Assembly (NCBI GenBank): GCA_035079385.1
Contig: JAVHKY010000028.1
Location: forward strand, 8,370,001 to 8,434,000
Direction of reading: 5' to 3'
Length of the DNA: 64,000 nt
Source: Aspidiotus rigidus
Taxonomy: Eukaryota; Arthropoda; Insecta; Hemiptera; Diaspididae
The translations under genes and the position numbers were made by a program. The notes under the pieces were generated by a model that worked only from the letters and a program-made list of their open reading frames with translations, did no database searches and had not been told where the DNA came from. Shown here piece after piece: positions 23,005-33,582 of this stretch (the stretch's first letter is position 1; each line of letters starts with the position of its first letter).

Positions 23005-23215
23005 CTATGACGATCTTTTTTTTTTTAATATTGTTCTTATACTATAAGTTTTTATATTGTTCCTATACTCCATTTTTATTATTAGGTATACCTCGTATAC
23101 TCCAAGTTTTTCCTAATTTTTTTTTTTATATTGTTCTTATACTATAAGTTTTTATATTGTTCCTATACTCCATTTTTATTATTAGGTATACCTCGTATAC
23201 TCCAAGTTTTTTCCT
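23005..23215. repeat. Two tandem copies of a unit of about 105 bp
   Basis: The unit from ATATTGTTCTTATACTATAA to CTCGTATACTCCAAGTTTTT occurs twice in direct orientation with very few changes, indicating a recent duplication. It contains poly-T runs and no coding frame. Confidence 0.85.
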
Positions 23216-23747
23216 ACAATGAAAACTTGATCAATTTTTTTCAATACATGATTTAAAATACTTTCTTTTCTTCATCCGCCTGAATGAAAACATTCGAAAA
23301 TACGTGAAACAGAAACTGTATTCAACATAAGACGTGAGTGATAACAGAAAACAATTAAGTACTACGAAGAAAAAAAAAAAAAAAAAAAATCCCAGTGCAA
23401 AAGATAAAAAGAAATAGAATAATTTCGCGTGTAGGGTGACATACCCAGTTGCAACGCCTATACCAGTTTGCAACGCGTTTTGCTTTAGACGCGAGAATTA
23501 AGAAAATCGTGTGAGTCAGGAGCTTGGAGAGTTTTTCAATACTTCCGTTTTAGTTTCTCTGTGCAAAGATTCATTCCCCTTAAATTTATCTGTGCTTATT
23601 CGAGTGAAAATAATTCGTTGAAGTTTACGCTGCAAGCCAAATGTTCATGTTATCAGTTTTCTTATAAGAAAATGATAAGCACCGGGATTTCAATTTGGCG
23701 CTATATTTGCCTCAAACGATGCGGAGTGACTGGGGCTAGTATCAAAG

Positions 23748-26700
23748 ATGGTAAGTACACTTCAAATATCAAGAAAAAAAATCATTCGAATTAATTATGT
23801 AAATTTCTAAATAAAATATTAAAGGGTTTCGAAGTGGTTTAAAGAATATCCATATTTCCAGATTGCAACGGTCGTTGCAAAATGGTCTAGTTGTTGTGGA
23901 ATTTCGTATCCCGTTATGCAACATGCTATCATTTTATGAACAAATTGCCTTCTCTTAAGCACTCACATTGATAAATACATTATTTTCAGAGTTCACGTAA
24001 GCCGCAGAAGGGCGATTATTCACCTCGTAAACTCCAGAAATGTCTCGATGGAATAAAAGGAGGTTTATATTCAGTTAGTCAGGCGTCAAGAAACTTCAAC
24101 ATTCCGCGAAGCACACTCAGCTGCAAACTTTTGAAAATTCGACCGGAGAAGAAGGGAAAATGTGGCCCGGAGGCAATTCTTGGTAAAAATCTACTATATT
24201 GTTAGCACTTAGATACTTACCATACTGTCTACTCTAATGATGAGACTCTATCTGAACCTATTTCACAGGAAGTGATAACGAAGAGAAGCTCGTAACGTGG
24301 ATTTTAGAACAAGCCAGACGTGGTTTTCCGATTACAAAGAATGATTTACTGTATAGCGTAAAAAAGTTAGTGGAAGAATGTTATGATAAAGAAAATTTGC
24401 CGTTCAAGAATGGAATGCCGGGTGAAAAATGGTTTCGATCATTTTTAAGGAGGCACCCAAAAGTTGTGCAGAAACGTTCAGAATATCTCAGCTCAGCAAG
24501 AGCGTCAGTCACAGAATCATCAATTCGCGCGTGGTTTGATAAAGTATCAAAGATCCTCAAGGATGATGACGATTTTGATGTCTTAATTTATCCCAATCGT
24601 ATGTACAATTTAGACGAATCTGCGTTCTTCATGAACACGAACGGTAAAGTGGTCCTAGCTGAACGAGGCTCTGCAGTCTACGATATCAACAATAACAATG
24701 ATAAAGACAGCACTACGATTTCTCTGTGCGTGTCTGCGAGTGGCGATCTGGCACCTTCACTAGTCGTTTATAAATATGTACGTTTGCCTGCTGTTTATGG
24801 GTCGTCCTTACCTCCAAACTGGTGCATTGGCACTTCAGAAACAGGTTGGATGAACGGGGAGGTATTTTACGAATATTTCGCCAACGTGTTCATACCCTAC
24901 AAAAAAGAAAAGCACGGCGATGACAAGATCATTGTGTTCTTCGACGGTCATCGATCTCACATCACTTATCAAGTTAGCACTCTCGCGGTTGACAACAACG
25001 TCATTTTCATTTGTCTTTTTCCAAATGCTACTCACATTTGTCAGCCACTGGATGTGGCTGTCTTCAAGCCTCTCAAAGCATTGTGGAAGAAAGAGAGAAA
25101 TCTCTTCGAATTCAAAGAAAAGCGCAACATTTTCAAATATGAGATTCCCAGAATTTTGGATCTTATTTTTGAAAAAAATAGTTTACCTAAGAGCATGATC
25201 AATGGATTTCGGAAATGCGGTTTATCTCCGTGGGAGCCTAATAACGTCGATTATTCGAAATGTGTGTTGAAATCTTCAGCTCCAAAACCTGAATCTGTCC
25301 CACTACCAAGATCGCATATTGTCCTTGATCTATTTGAATCAAAAATAGACAGCAATATATTGAAGGACTTCATGAGGACAAATCAATCCTGGGAGGGGAA
25401 CCAAGAATACGCAGAATTGTTTCGAGTATGGCGCAGTCTTACCCAAGATAACCAGTCATATCTTACTCTCGAATTGGACGATGCAGTTCACAACGAAGCG
25501 AACAAATCTAACAGAGCAAACGTTTCTAACGAAGCAAATGTATCTAACGTAAGTTATTATACAGGCTACCTTAATTTTAGCTTTTTTGCGCTGAAACTGT
25601 AATGAGTAAAATTTTTTTTAGGTACCAGTATCTGAAGATGTTTCAAATATTACACTTGTTGATCCAGAGGATATTCCGCAAGAATTATTGTGGAGGAATT
25701 ACGGTGAAATTTTGACGGGATTGACGGACCCAACAGTGAGTAAATTACCTTGGCTATCCATAAAAGATGAGAAGTCAGTAGACAGTTCTGTATCTTTTTG
25801 CTTATGGGTACCTACTTGAATGTGCATTTTATTTAATTTCTAGGTTTCGGATCGAGAAATTGAAATACCAGTGAATGTGACTGATGTCGACCTAATTGAA
25901 ATGTGCGGAAAAGAAAATTTTGATAAAGACGGACTCGAATCGAACATTGAAAATGTAAGCTCAGAATTAAAAATAAGTCTATTGTGAAACACCACAAATG
26001 TTACAAAAAAAAAACACAAATTCTTTTTTAGGCTATAGATAATTTAGACTCTGTCATTGCTCAAGATGGAGAAACCGAAAAATCTGTCCAAATTTTGGAA
26101 ATTGATACAAGTTCAAAGAAGAATGGGAGCTCAATTGTTGAACTTATTGAAGCAAGTTCAGGCAAAAAATCTTCCAAAAATGTTGATATTGGTTTGGAAG
26201 AAAATGAAAATGTAAGATCGCTTGAAAATACTTTATTTTTGTGCGTGTTGTGAGGTAACAGTTTAAGATATGAATCATCTTTCAGATTTCCAATGATTTT
26301 GACTCTACTATTGAACCAATGGCAGCAAGTACACCCGAAAAATCTTCCGAAAATGTTGATATTGATACGGAACCCAAAGAATATGAGAATGTAAGATCAC
26401 CTGACTTTTGTGTTCTGTGAGGAAATAATTTGAGACATAATCCTATATGAATTTATTTTTCAGATTCCGGATAATTTTGTGTCCACTGTGGAGACGATTG
26501 CAACAAGTACAACTGATCACTCCTCACCCGAGAAATCTACAGGAAATCCTGATTCTGATGTGAGTTGAGAAGAAAAAAAAATGAATATGTTAGCCTAAAT
26601 GATTACATTTTGAAGTGAAAATGATTAGTGCTGGTGGAACAAGGTATTGTGAATTCCTTACATTCTGCTTCCTGTACTCCGATCAGGTCTCATATTTTTA

Positions 26701-27417
26701 CAGGTCAATGTTTCAACTGTTGATGGCATTTTAAAATCTTTATCCCGAGCTGATTTTATAAAGAAAACTGGTCGACAGAAAAGAGCTGCAATGAATAGAA
26801 TTCCTGTGATAACCAGCTCCACCTGGAGATCGATGGAAGAAGCAAAGGTGAAGGAAAAAGAGGAGCTCGCTAAAAAGAAAGAAGAAGACCGCAAGAAGAA
26901 AGAAGAAGACCGCAAGAAGAAAGAAGAAGACCGCAAGAAGAAAGAAGAAGACCGCAAGAAGAAAGAAGAAGGCCGTGAGGAGAAGCTCGCGAGAAGAATT
27001 GAAAAACGATCTTCGTTAGGCATACAGAAAGAAGATGACGGTGAAAAGAAGAAAGTTTTGTTGAAAAAAAAGAAACGGTCTCTCTCATCACTGATTCCTG
27101 ATGAAAAGAAGAAAGTTTCATTGAAGAAAAAGAAACCGGCTGTCCCATCTTTGAAAGATATACCGGATGGCAGCTGGGTGCTGGTGTCGTACAATGCAAC
27201 CCAATATCCTGGGTTGGTAATCAGCCATGACAGCGACGACGACGTCGAGGTCAGCGCGTTAACCAAAGTTCAGATACAAGGGAAAAAAATGTGGAGATGG
27301 CCTGAAAAAGAAGATAGAATTTTTTATACTAAAGAAAATGTTATTGACGTTCTGCCAGCGCCAAAAGTCTCGGAGGGTACAGGACGGAAAGCGGGTTTAT
27401 ACTCGTTCGAAACCTAA
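23748..27417 (+). CDS. Pogo/Tigger-family DDE transposase, nine exons, apparently intact
   Basis: Exons: 23748-23750 (the ATG alone before the first intron), 23990-24182, 24269-25548, 25622-25735, 25844-25954, 26032-26211, 26286-26390, 26464-26559 and 26704-27417. Phases all agree and give about 931 aa. Domains in order: psq-type helix-turn-helix (FNIPRSTLSCKL), CENP-B-type region (GMPGEKWFRSF), DDE core (YNLDES, VFFDGHRSH, ICQPLDVAVFK), an acidic linker made by exons 4-8, a KKKEEDR repeat region, and a compact C-terminal domain starting DGSWVLVSY. Exons 6 and 7 and their following introns are similar (VDIxxEE-EN ends, GTAAGATC donors), pointing to tandem exon duplication. Position of the ATG right at the first splice junction is unusual but keeps the frame. 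Confidence 0.88.
26872..26976 (+). repeat. In-frame 21-bp repeat, about five copies
   Basis: The unit AAGAAAGAAGAAGACCGCAAG encodes the seven-residue repeat KKEEDRK in the last exon of the transposase. Copies are nearly identical, so expansion is recent. It probably forms a charged single alpha helix. Confidence 0.9.
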
Positions 27418-28457
27418 GTCATGAAAACGTACTTATAGTCATTTCTAGAGGTACCTACCTACATTTTTTTTTAAAATTATTTTCATAAAATGTGTTCTGA
27501 ATTATTCAAAATGGGTCCTAGTCTCTTTACTTTCTTATGGTGTTCTTAATTATTAATAAAAATGGGCCCTAGTCTTCTGTTTCTACCTATTACCTATTAT
27601 CAATTTATTTTTCTTATTATTTCATTACTTACTATCAATCTATTTTTCTTATTATTTCATTACTTATTATCAATTTATTTTTTTTATTCTTTCGGAACGA
27701 AAGAAATTTTTTTTTTTGCAATTCTGTCTTTAGCTGAGACAATATCTTTTACATTTGCTTACCAATTTCTCTACCTACCTAATTACCTATCTTTGTTGTT
27801 TCCTTATTTTTAAGTATTTTCGTTTTCTTCGGGTTTGACGTAAATAAATTTTCACTTTCCAGCTTTTCATTGCTGAGTTTTGAAAACAATGGAAAAAAAC
27901 TTTGTCTGATGTGAAAAATATGGAATTTTAGTGTACCAAAAAAAATTCGCACAACGAAGCAGGAAATTTTCCGGAGGGTTTTTAGTAGAATTCTCTGCAA
28001 AGTAGGAAATTTTTCAGGAGGGGTTTTAGTAGAAATCTCTGCGTTACTATGCTCAATCTTTTTCCTACAAAAAGGTTTGCGATGATTTTTCATTTTGGGG
28101 GGAGTTCACACCTCCTCCTTTGGCTACGTCGCGAAAAAAACAATTGTATTTCAGAAAGAAACCTGTTTAAATAAAAATCTTTGAAAAAATTCGAAAGCGT
28201 TGCAGACTGGTATTGTCATATGTTGCAAACTAGACTTCAGATGTTGCAAACTGGTAATTTCAATTTTTTTCAATTATTGATAAATATATCTTATACCAAG
28301 TGAAAAAACTAGAAGAAGGAAAATAAATACAAATACTAGACTCTTTCACGAAGCTATAGAACCTAATAACTCTTAATTTGCTTCAAAACTAAATGAGAAA
28401 AATTAGTTTGAAGTTGGTGAAGTCCTTAACCCGTTGCAAACTGGCTGATTTACCCTA

Positions 28458-28814
28458 CTTGAATAACATAAACCTTCTACCTGTATACTAATGAATCAAG
28501 AACCCACACACCTAATTAATTTTAAACAAATCAAGCTGTTTCTTCTTCTGGGTGGTTTGATGTCGCAACACCTACTCCATCATCACTAGTTGTTTGAGTT
28601 CCCACCGATTTTGTTTCTATATTGGAAGATTGATTTACAGGAACCTGGATAATCGTTGATGTTGATTCAGTAACTCCTGATGTCGCACCTCGTGGACACG
28701 GAACTGATTTTCATTTCGCACATCTCACAGTCACTCACAGTCAATTCCAGCGCACCACATTGTCGTACTAACTCACTTCTTTTTGCTTGCATTTTTTTCA
28801 AAAAAGTGAAAATA
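28458..28814. other. Viral-block spacer with a possible minus-strand exon
   Basis: On the minus strand a frame from about 28700 to a stop near 28538 encodes a Ser/Thr/Val-rich peptide with SVGTQTTSDDG. It has no ATG and could be a terminal exon. Nothing else is seen here. Confidence 0.2.
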
Positions 28815-29057
28815 ATGGAGAAACGTTCAAAATCGCTACCTGTATTATTTGTTTGTAATGGAAATTCCAACAGGCTGTCTGATTCCAATAAGGAGAACAT
28901 TCCACCGCCGGGATTGAACAGGCGTTGGCATTCAATGCCTATCATTACCACACCTCTTGATGATGAAGAAGAAGAAGATTCCATCGTATTATACAAACCG
29001 CCACCACCAGTTTCTTTTGAAGTCTTTCACGACTCTTGGGTGGCTGAAGAAAATTAA
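28815..29057 (+). CDS. Unknown acidic 80-aa protein of the viral-like block
   Basis: ATG at 28815 preceded by AAAATA, stop TAA at 29055-29057. The product begins with a basic segment (MEKRSKSLP), holds SNKENIPPPGLNRRWHSMP, and then DDEEEEDS. The RRWHSMP string resembles a phosphorylatable basic motif and the E/D run an acidic patch. The frame is open upstream to 28680, so a longer start is possible. No family is recognised. It is immediately followed by the TATA box of the next plus-strand gene (44404). Confidence 0.45.
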   Translation: MEKRSKSLPVLFVCNGNSNRLSDSNKENIPPPGLNRRWHSMPIITTPLDDEEEEDSIVLYKPPPPVSFEVFHDSWVAEEN

Positions 29058-29137
29058 GTTGTAATTGAAGAAAATTAAGTTGTAAGATTACAAATTACAT
29101 ATATTTTTTCAGACTCATTTTCCAGTCTTCGCATTTC

Positions 29138-29145
29138 TATAAAAG
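29138..29145 (+). promoter_or_regulatory. TATA box of the zinc-finger gene, now 15 kb away
   Basis: TATAAAAG at 29138. Without the gypsy element (29156-44380, counting one target copy) the distance to the ATG at 44404 would be about 41 bases, the same spacing seen for the TATA boxes of the capsid-like, small-protein and ATPase genes. Confidence 0.6.
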
Positions 29146-29155
29146 TCCGAGTAAG

Positions 29156-29284
29156 TGTAACAACATGCGCGCTATCTATAATTCTGCTGTCATTATCACT
29201 ATGCATTATCATAAATAAAGTCATTCCTTCTTTGTTAGTGCTCAAATGATGTACTTAATTTGATAGTATTTACTATGCTAAACA
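29156..29284 (+). repeat. Gypsy 5' LTR (129 bp)
   Basis: Very short LTR. It contains the CATAAATAAAG stretch that may act as polyadenylation signal. It differs from the 3' LTR mainly by a 13-base segment after ATAAA and a few substitutions. Confidence 0.9.
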
Positions 29285-29575
29285 TGGTGTCAGGTGAAAA
29301 CCTTAATTTTTTTTTGAGAAAGTGAACCAAGCAATTCCCGATGTGCAAGATAGAAATTTTGTAACAAAATTTTTTGTTACTTTGTTGCATCTCGTGTTAC
29401 AAAGTAGCAAAATTATTGTTCAAGAATTTTCCTAATGGGAAATGATAGATAGCGTTGTAGTCAAAATGTTACACGACAAAGAGAAGCATATTTGTCACAA
29501 TTTTGTAACTTTGTCACAATATTTTTTCATTACATTGTTACAAAAATGATTGAAAATTTGTTACCGAGTGATAAT

Positions 29576-30958
29576 TTCGCGCGTAGTTAGCGATCCTAGC
29601 GGGTGGCTGGCCTGAATAATGTTGAGCCGCGATGGGCGCCTTCCAACTCTTTCGCGCATGCAATGCCAATCCATTTAATTTTATTCTCTTAATTAAGATA
29701 ATTATCTCGTACCGGCACGTGAAGGCGAGAGGTGAAAAAAAAATACGAGTTTGATTTTAGTTCGAGTTTGATTTTAGTTCGAATGAACGAAGTTAAAAAA
29801 TTATTGATGTAAATTATCTTTGTGGAAATACTCCTTAGAAATACTTATTCGTTCATAATTATTTTCATTATCGTTGGAGCTGGAACTTGCGGTGCTTCAC
29901 CTGTTGCTCTGGAAGAGGTAAGATTTAATTTTTTTTTCCATTACAATGAAGAATCAACATTAGTTTTAGAATGTGAGATGATCATTGATCAAAATACCCC
30001 ATCAAAAACTGAAAAGAGGTGAATGTACCTACGTTTTAAACAATAATCTCACAGTCGTAAACGTATTTTGTTGTTGGTACGTACGTATCTGGTACGCACG
30101 TATCGTAATTCTATCTTTTGTACGTCGTTTTTTAAAAGTTACTGGACAGAGATACCCAAGCTTTCATTTTCTTTTCGTTATAATTTTTCTGAACAATGTG
30201 CTATCATGATGTGAATGTACAGTGTATCTACGCTTTCGTTCTAGTTTCCGGACTTTATGGACCTTCAATTACTTTCGATTACTTTCGATGGTCATGTCTT
30301 GGATGCATATGACAGTTACTCGTACCGGTACTTCATGAGGACATGAGAGTTGGGTTACGGAGAATTACTGGAGGTAAGATTGATGCTACAGTTAGTCAAC
30401 AATATGATTTTTAATTTCATTATCCCACGTTGAGAATGTTTTTTCCTCCCCTTCGTCGTCCTTATCTCATTTCCGAAATAATTTCCATCTAGTTAAATTT
30501 GTTATTTCATGCCTTTCGTTGTTTTTCATTAATCAGTCGTAATTTGTACCCCTTTTTTGATAACTTCATTTGAAAACTCGCGTATACAGGGTATGTATGT
30601 TTTCGTTTCAGGTTTCATTGTTAGTATGGTACTCGCCGGTCTTATCATTGCGCGTTTTTGCTTAATTTGTTCTTATTATTCATGCACGTAAAAGCTTGAA
30701 GTAATTAGTGATTATGAAAAATAACACCACACAACTAAAAAGAAAATTCGAAAATGCATGAACGAATGTCCACGATTCTCGAAGTACTTTTGACGCCAAC
30801 CACAATGCCGTTGTGATCTAAATCGCGGGAACTTTATACGATCATTGCGCGATAACCGGAGCCAATTTTGGAAAACGGTGAACGATATTGTGATGAGCGC
30901 CAAAAACACCGCCAGAATTGTATGATTTCGTTAATGCATTTTTCAATGGAATCGATCC

Positions 30959-30991
<33 letters not shown>

Positions 30992-31150
30992 TAGTGTAAT
31001 GTAAAAAGAGTGAAGTTGATAAAATTGCATGTTTCGTAAATGCACGTTATTTTCGATTAATTTTTCCTCAATTCAAGTCCTACTATCCCATTAGGAAATT
31101 CCTAATGATTAAAGTTAGTTGTAGAATTTCAACCTCCAATCCACATCATA
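29576..31150. other. Non-coding or unrecognised 5' part of the CMC-type element
   Basis: Short frames only. One at 29822 starts with a hydrophobic stretch resembling a signal peptide (IIIFIIVGAGTCGASP) but ends quickly at a splice-like GTAAG. Poly-T with (GT)n lies at 30957-30995. Nothing else can be supported. Confidence 0.3.
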
Positions 31151-31164
31151 CATTCAAAGAATAC

Positions 31165-31245
31165 CTACATTAAGATCGATAAATTTTATCGATTTCGCGA
31201 CGTTTCGGACTATGTAGAGTCCTTCTTCAGGCGACGATACGAACG
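31165..31245 (-). repeat. Penelope-like or hammerhead-core remnant (tentative)
   Basis: On the minus strand CTGAAGA is followed by a GGACT...AGTCC stem and then GAAACGTC, the order of a hammerhead core (CUGANGA, stem II, GAAA). Such cores with ACGTTTCGG flanks are known from Penelope-like elements. No pairing partner for stem I is seen downstream, so it is at best a fragment. A neighbouring ATCGATAAA-TTTATCGAT hairpin lies at 31172-31192. Confidence 0.3.
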
Positions 31246-32567
31246 AACTAGAAAAAAAAGAAAGTTCTCTTTATTTGTAGAAAGATCCTTGCACAAATAA
31301 ATTATCTCATAGAATTAACACGGTCCGATATGTTACGGCTCGACATAATTACATAATCAATTTTTTCGCTTACTCTTTGAGTAGTCTGTAATTAAATTAT
31401 CTCAGTTGTAATAACACCACGTTTATCGCCACTAGTGAAAATAACTTCTGAGTTTTCTCTATTTGGCGGATAAAGACGCGTTTCCGCTGATTCGTTTACT
31501 GCAGAAAAATTGTTTTTCCGTGCACATATAAAAAATCTAGACATCGCCCTTCAGTTTTTACCGACTTTAGGAGGTACTTGCTGTCTTGCGCGCGGTGGAA
31601 TTTTTGGTGCAGGGTATGTTTTCTCGGCGTTTTATAGGGTCTAGATTACGATTTTGATACTCAATTAAATTCATATGTATGTACGTACGTATAATAGGTG
31701 ATTAATATTTAATTTAAATAGTAGGGTGGCTCTGGTAACAAGTTTTTGATTCAGTCATTTGCCGTTGTTAAGTAACGATTTCATTTTTATGAAAACGATA
31801 TTCGTTGATAATGTTTTTATGAAAACGATATTTGATAATACAGAAGGAGAGCCATTTAACGAGCTCCAAGCAAGCGCGAGCCAAAAAAACGAGTGCGTAG
31901 TGTTCGGCAAAAAAAAGAGGACGATGTCAAAGTAGGTGGATGAAATTTTAATGAAATTTTTTTGGTTTACATGAATAAAAACGCGTTCCTTCGGCGATAT
32001 GTTGTACGATGCAAGGGTGCGTTTTGTTTTCTAGGTTGACATGCATGCGTGTATTTAATTTTACTGAATTTTCAAATTTTTTTTTATTGTCAGGCTAATG
32101 TTGATGTAAATGAGAAAATACTTTTTAAAGTCGATGAAAGTCGATCTCGTCATTACAAAATTGATATTTTGTATCAGAAGGAACGCGGAATGTATTTAAT
32201 TCACGTGAACTAAAATATGGCATACGGCCCATATAACGGAGAAAAGCGATTTACTCATGGGGCATTGCGGTTCTCGATAGGAATTGAGTCACCAAGGTGC
32301 TTGTATACTTGTATAGATATCGCTTTTTTCCATCATCCCTTTGAATAACCTATGATGTAAATAATCAAGGATTTCGACACTCCCCCCTACTCAAAAATAA
32401 AAATTTACTTGTATATTAATAACGTATTCAAGGAGAAGTCGGTTATACTTTCGCAGCGCGAAAGCTTTTTTTTGGTTTAGATCATCCCAAAAAACGAGTT
32501 TTATAAAAATTTGAGGTAATGAGGTTTGAATTTGAAGAAAAATTAGTCCAAAGTACCCCGCACTTCA

Positions 32568-32570
32568 TTA

Positions 32571-32601
<31 letters not shown>

Positions 32602-32922
32602 GCTGCATGGTGCACCTTAGTGACCAGTAATACTGGTCTATAGAGGAACAAACGTTCATGTCTATAGACAGTGTATACTTATTATTCTCCTAGAAATTTA
32701 CGGACTGTATGTGTCGTGTGCAGGATTGTGGCCTTCTGCATCAGCCTGAGTTCTGTTCTGCCGCACCCAAGTTCCATTACATTTTGAGTCGTCATCTTTG
32801 GGTACATTCCAGTGGTAGTTATTACTATCGGTACTGTTTTCATTTTCATTTTCCACTGCCTCTCCAGCTCCATACTTAGGTCTCTATATTTTTCTACTTT
32901 CTGGTGTACTGTCTTCGTCATA

Positions 32923-32971
<49 letters not shown>

Positions 32972-32975
32972 ACTA
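32568..32975 (-). mobile_element. 3' tail of a non-LTR retrotransposon with ATT microsatellites
   Basis: The minus-strand frame 32682-32921 encodes the C-terminal end common to many LINE ORF2 proteins (a YRDL-x-ELERQW string, then PIVITTTGMYPK and a final VRKFLGE). The 3' end runs into a TAA/ATT microsatellite at 32568-32602, and a second ATT run (32922-32971) lies on the other side. The rest of ORF2 is missing, as in a 5'-truncated copy. Confidence 0.65.
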
Positions 32976-33582
32976 TTATTGTTTTTTTTTTGAGGGGGGA
33001 GGATCTAGGGGTGATATTGTAGGAAATTTGAAGTAATGGATCTAAATTTCCATATATTATGCTTTTGTATGTGAATTGCAAACAATGTAGAATGTCAACA
33101 ATAATGGATAAATGAAATTTCCTAACTGCGTGTATCACTTGGGCGCTGATGTTAAACTATGAGCAACACCAAAGAACGACCGTAGTCTCCACTTTCAATT
33201 TATTTCACAACCTTCAGCCGGAGAAATATGGTGTGAGGCTTGCTTGACTTTTAATTGCTTCTCTGCTCTATAATATGAAAGAACAAATATTGCGTACGAT
33301 TAGCTTCTTTTCCATTACCTTATCAATCAATATGACAGCATGCACATATCAACTTCTTTATATTTACGGGCACACAGTTTATTTGTGAGGCCATCTCATC
33401 TTGCATGTCATTTTGGAAACTTATTTCGAAAAGCCATACGCTTTCATTGTCCATTTCACGCTTTTGTGATGCACCAATAAAATCTGATTGAATTGTATTG
33501 ACTTCTTCCCAAACATTTATTCGCGTATCTTTTTTTTTTTGCTTTCTTCAGTAGAAGGTAGAATTTACTGCAGTGATTCAGT

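Larger units (their letters stand above)
23434..28455 (+). mobile_element. Pogo/Tigger-like DNA transposon, 5022 bp, TA target duplication
   Basis: The left end is GGGTGACATACCCAGTTGCA. The right end, complemented, begins GGGTAAATCAGCCAGTTTGC. TA flanks both (23432-23433 and 28456-28457). The motif CCAGTTTGCAACG recurs inside both ends (23470; complement near 28199, 28225, 28244 and 28433). It encodes an intact nine-exon transposase. The 3' region 27418-28455 is AT-rich with no gene. It is inserted in the viral-like block. Confidence 0.9.

Noticed and set aside
26658..27266. Long minus-strand frame rich in Ser and Phe
   Set aside because: It is the mirror of the Lys/Glu repeat region of the transposase on the other strand; no start context or domain.
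31165..31245. Complete self-cleaving hammerhead ribozyme
   Set aside because: The core is present but no stem I partner follows; kept only as a tentative remnant.
32812..33036. Open frame with a long Tyr run
   Set aside because: It is an ATT microsatellite read in one frame, overlapping the LINE tail on the other strand.
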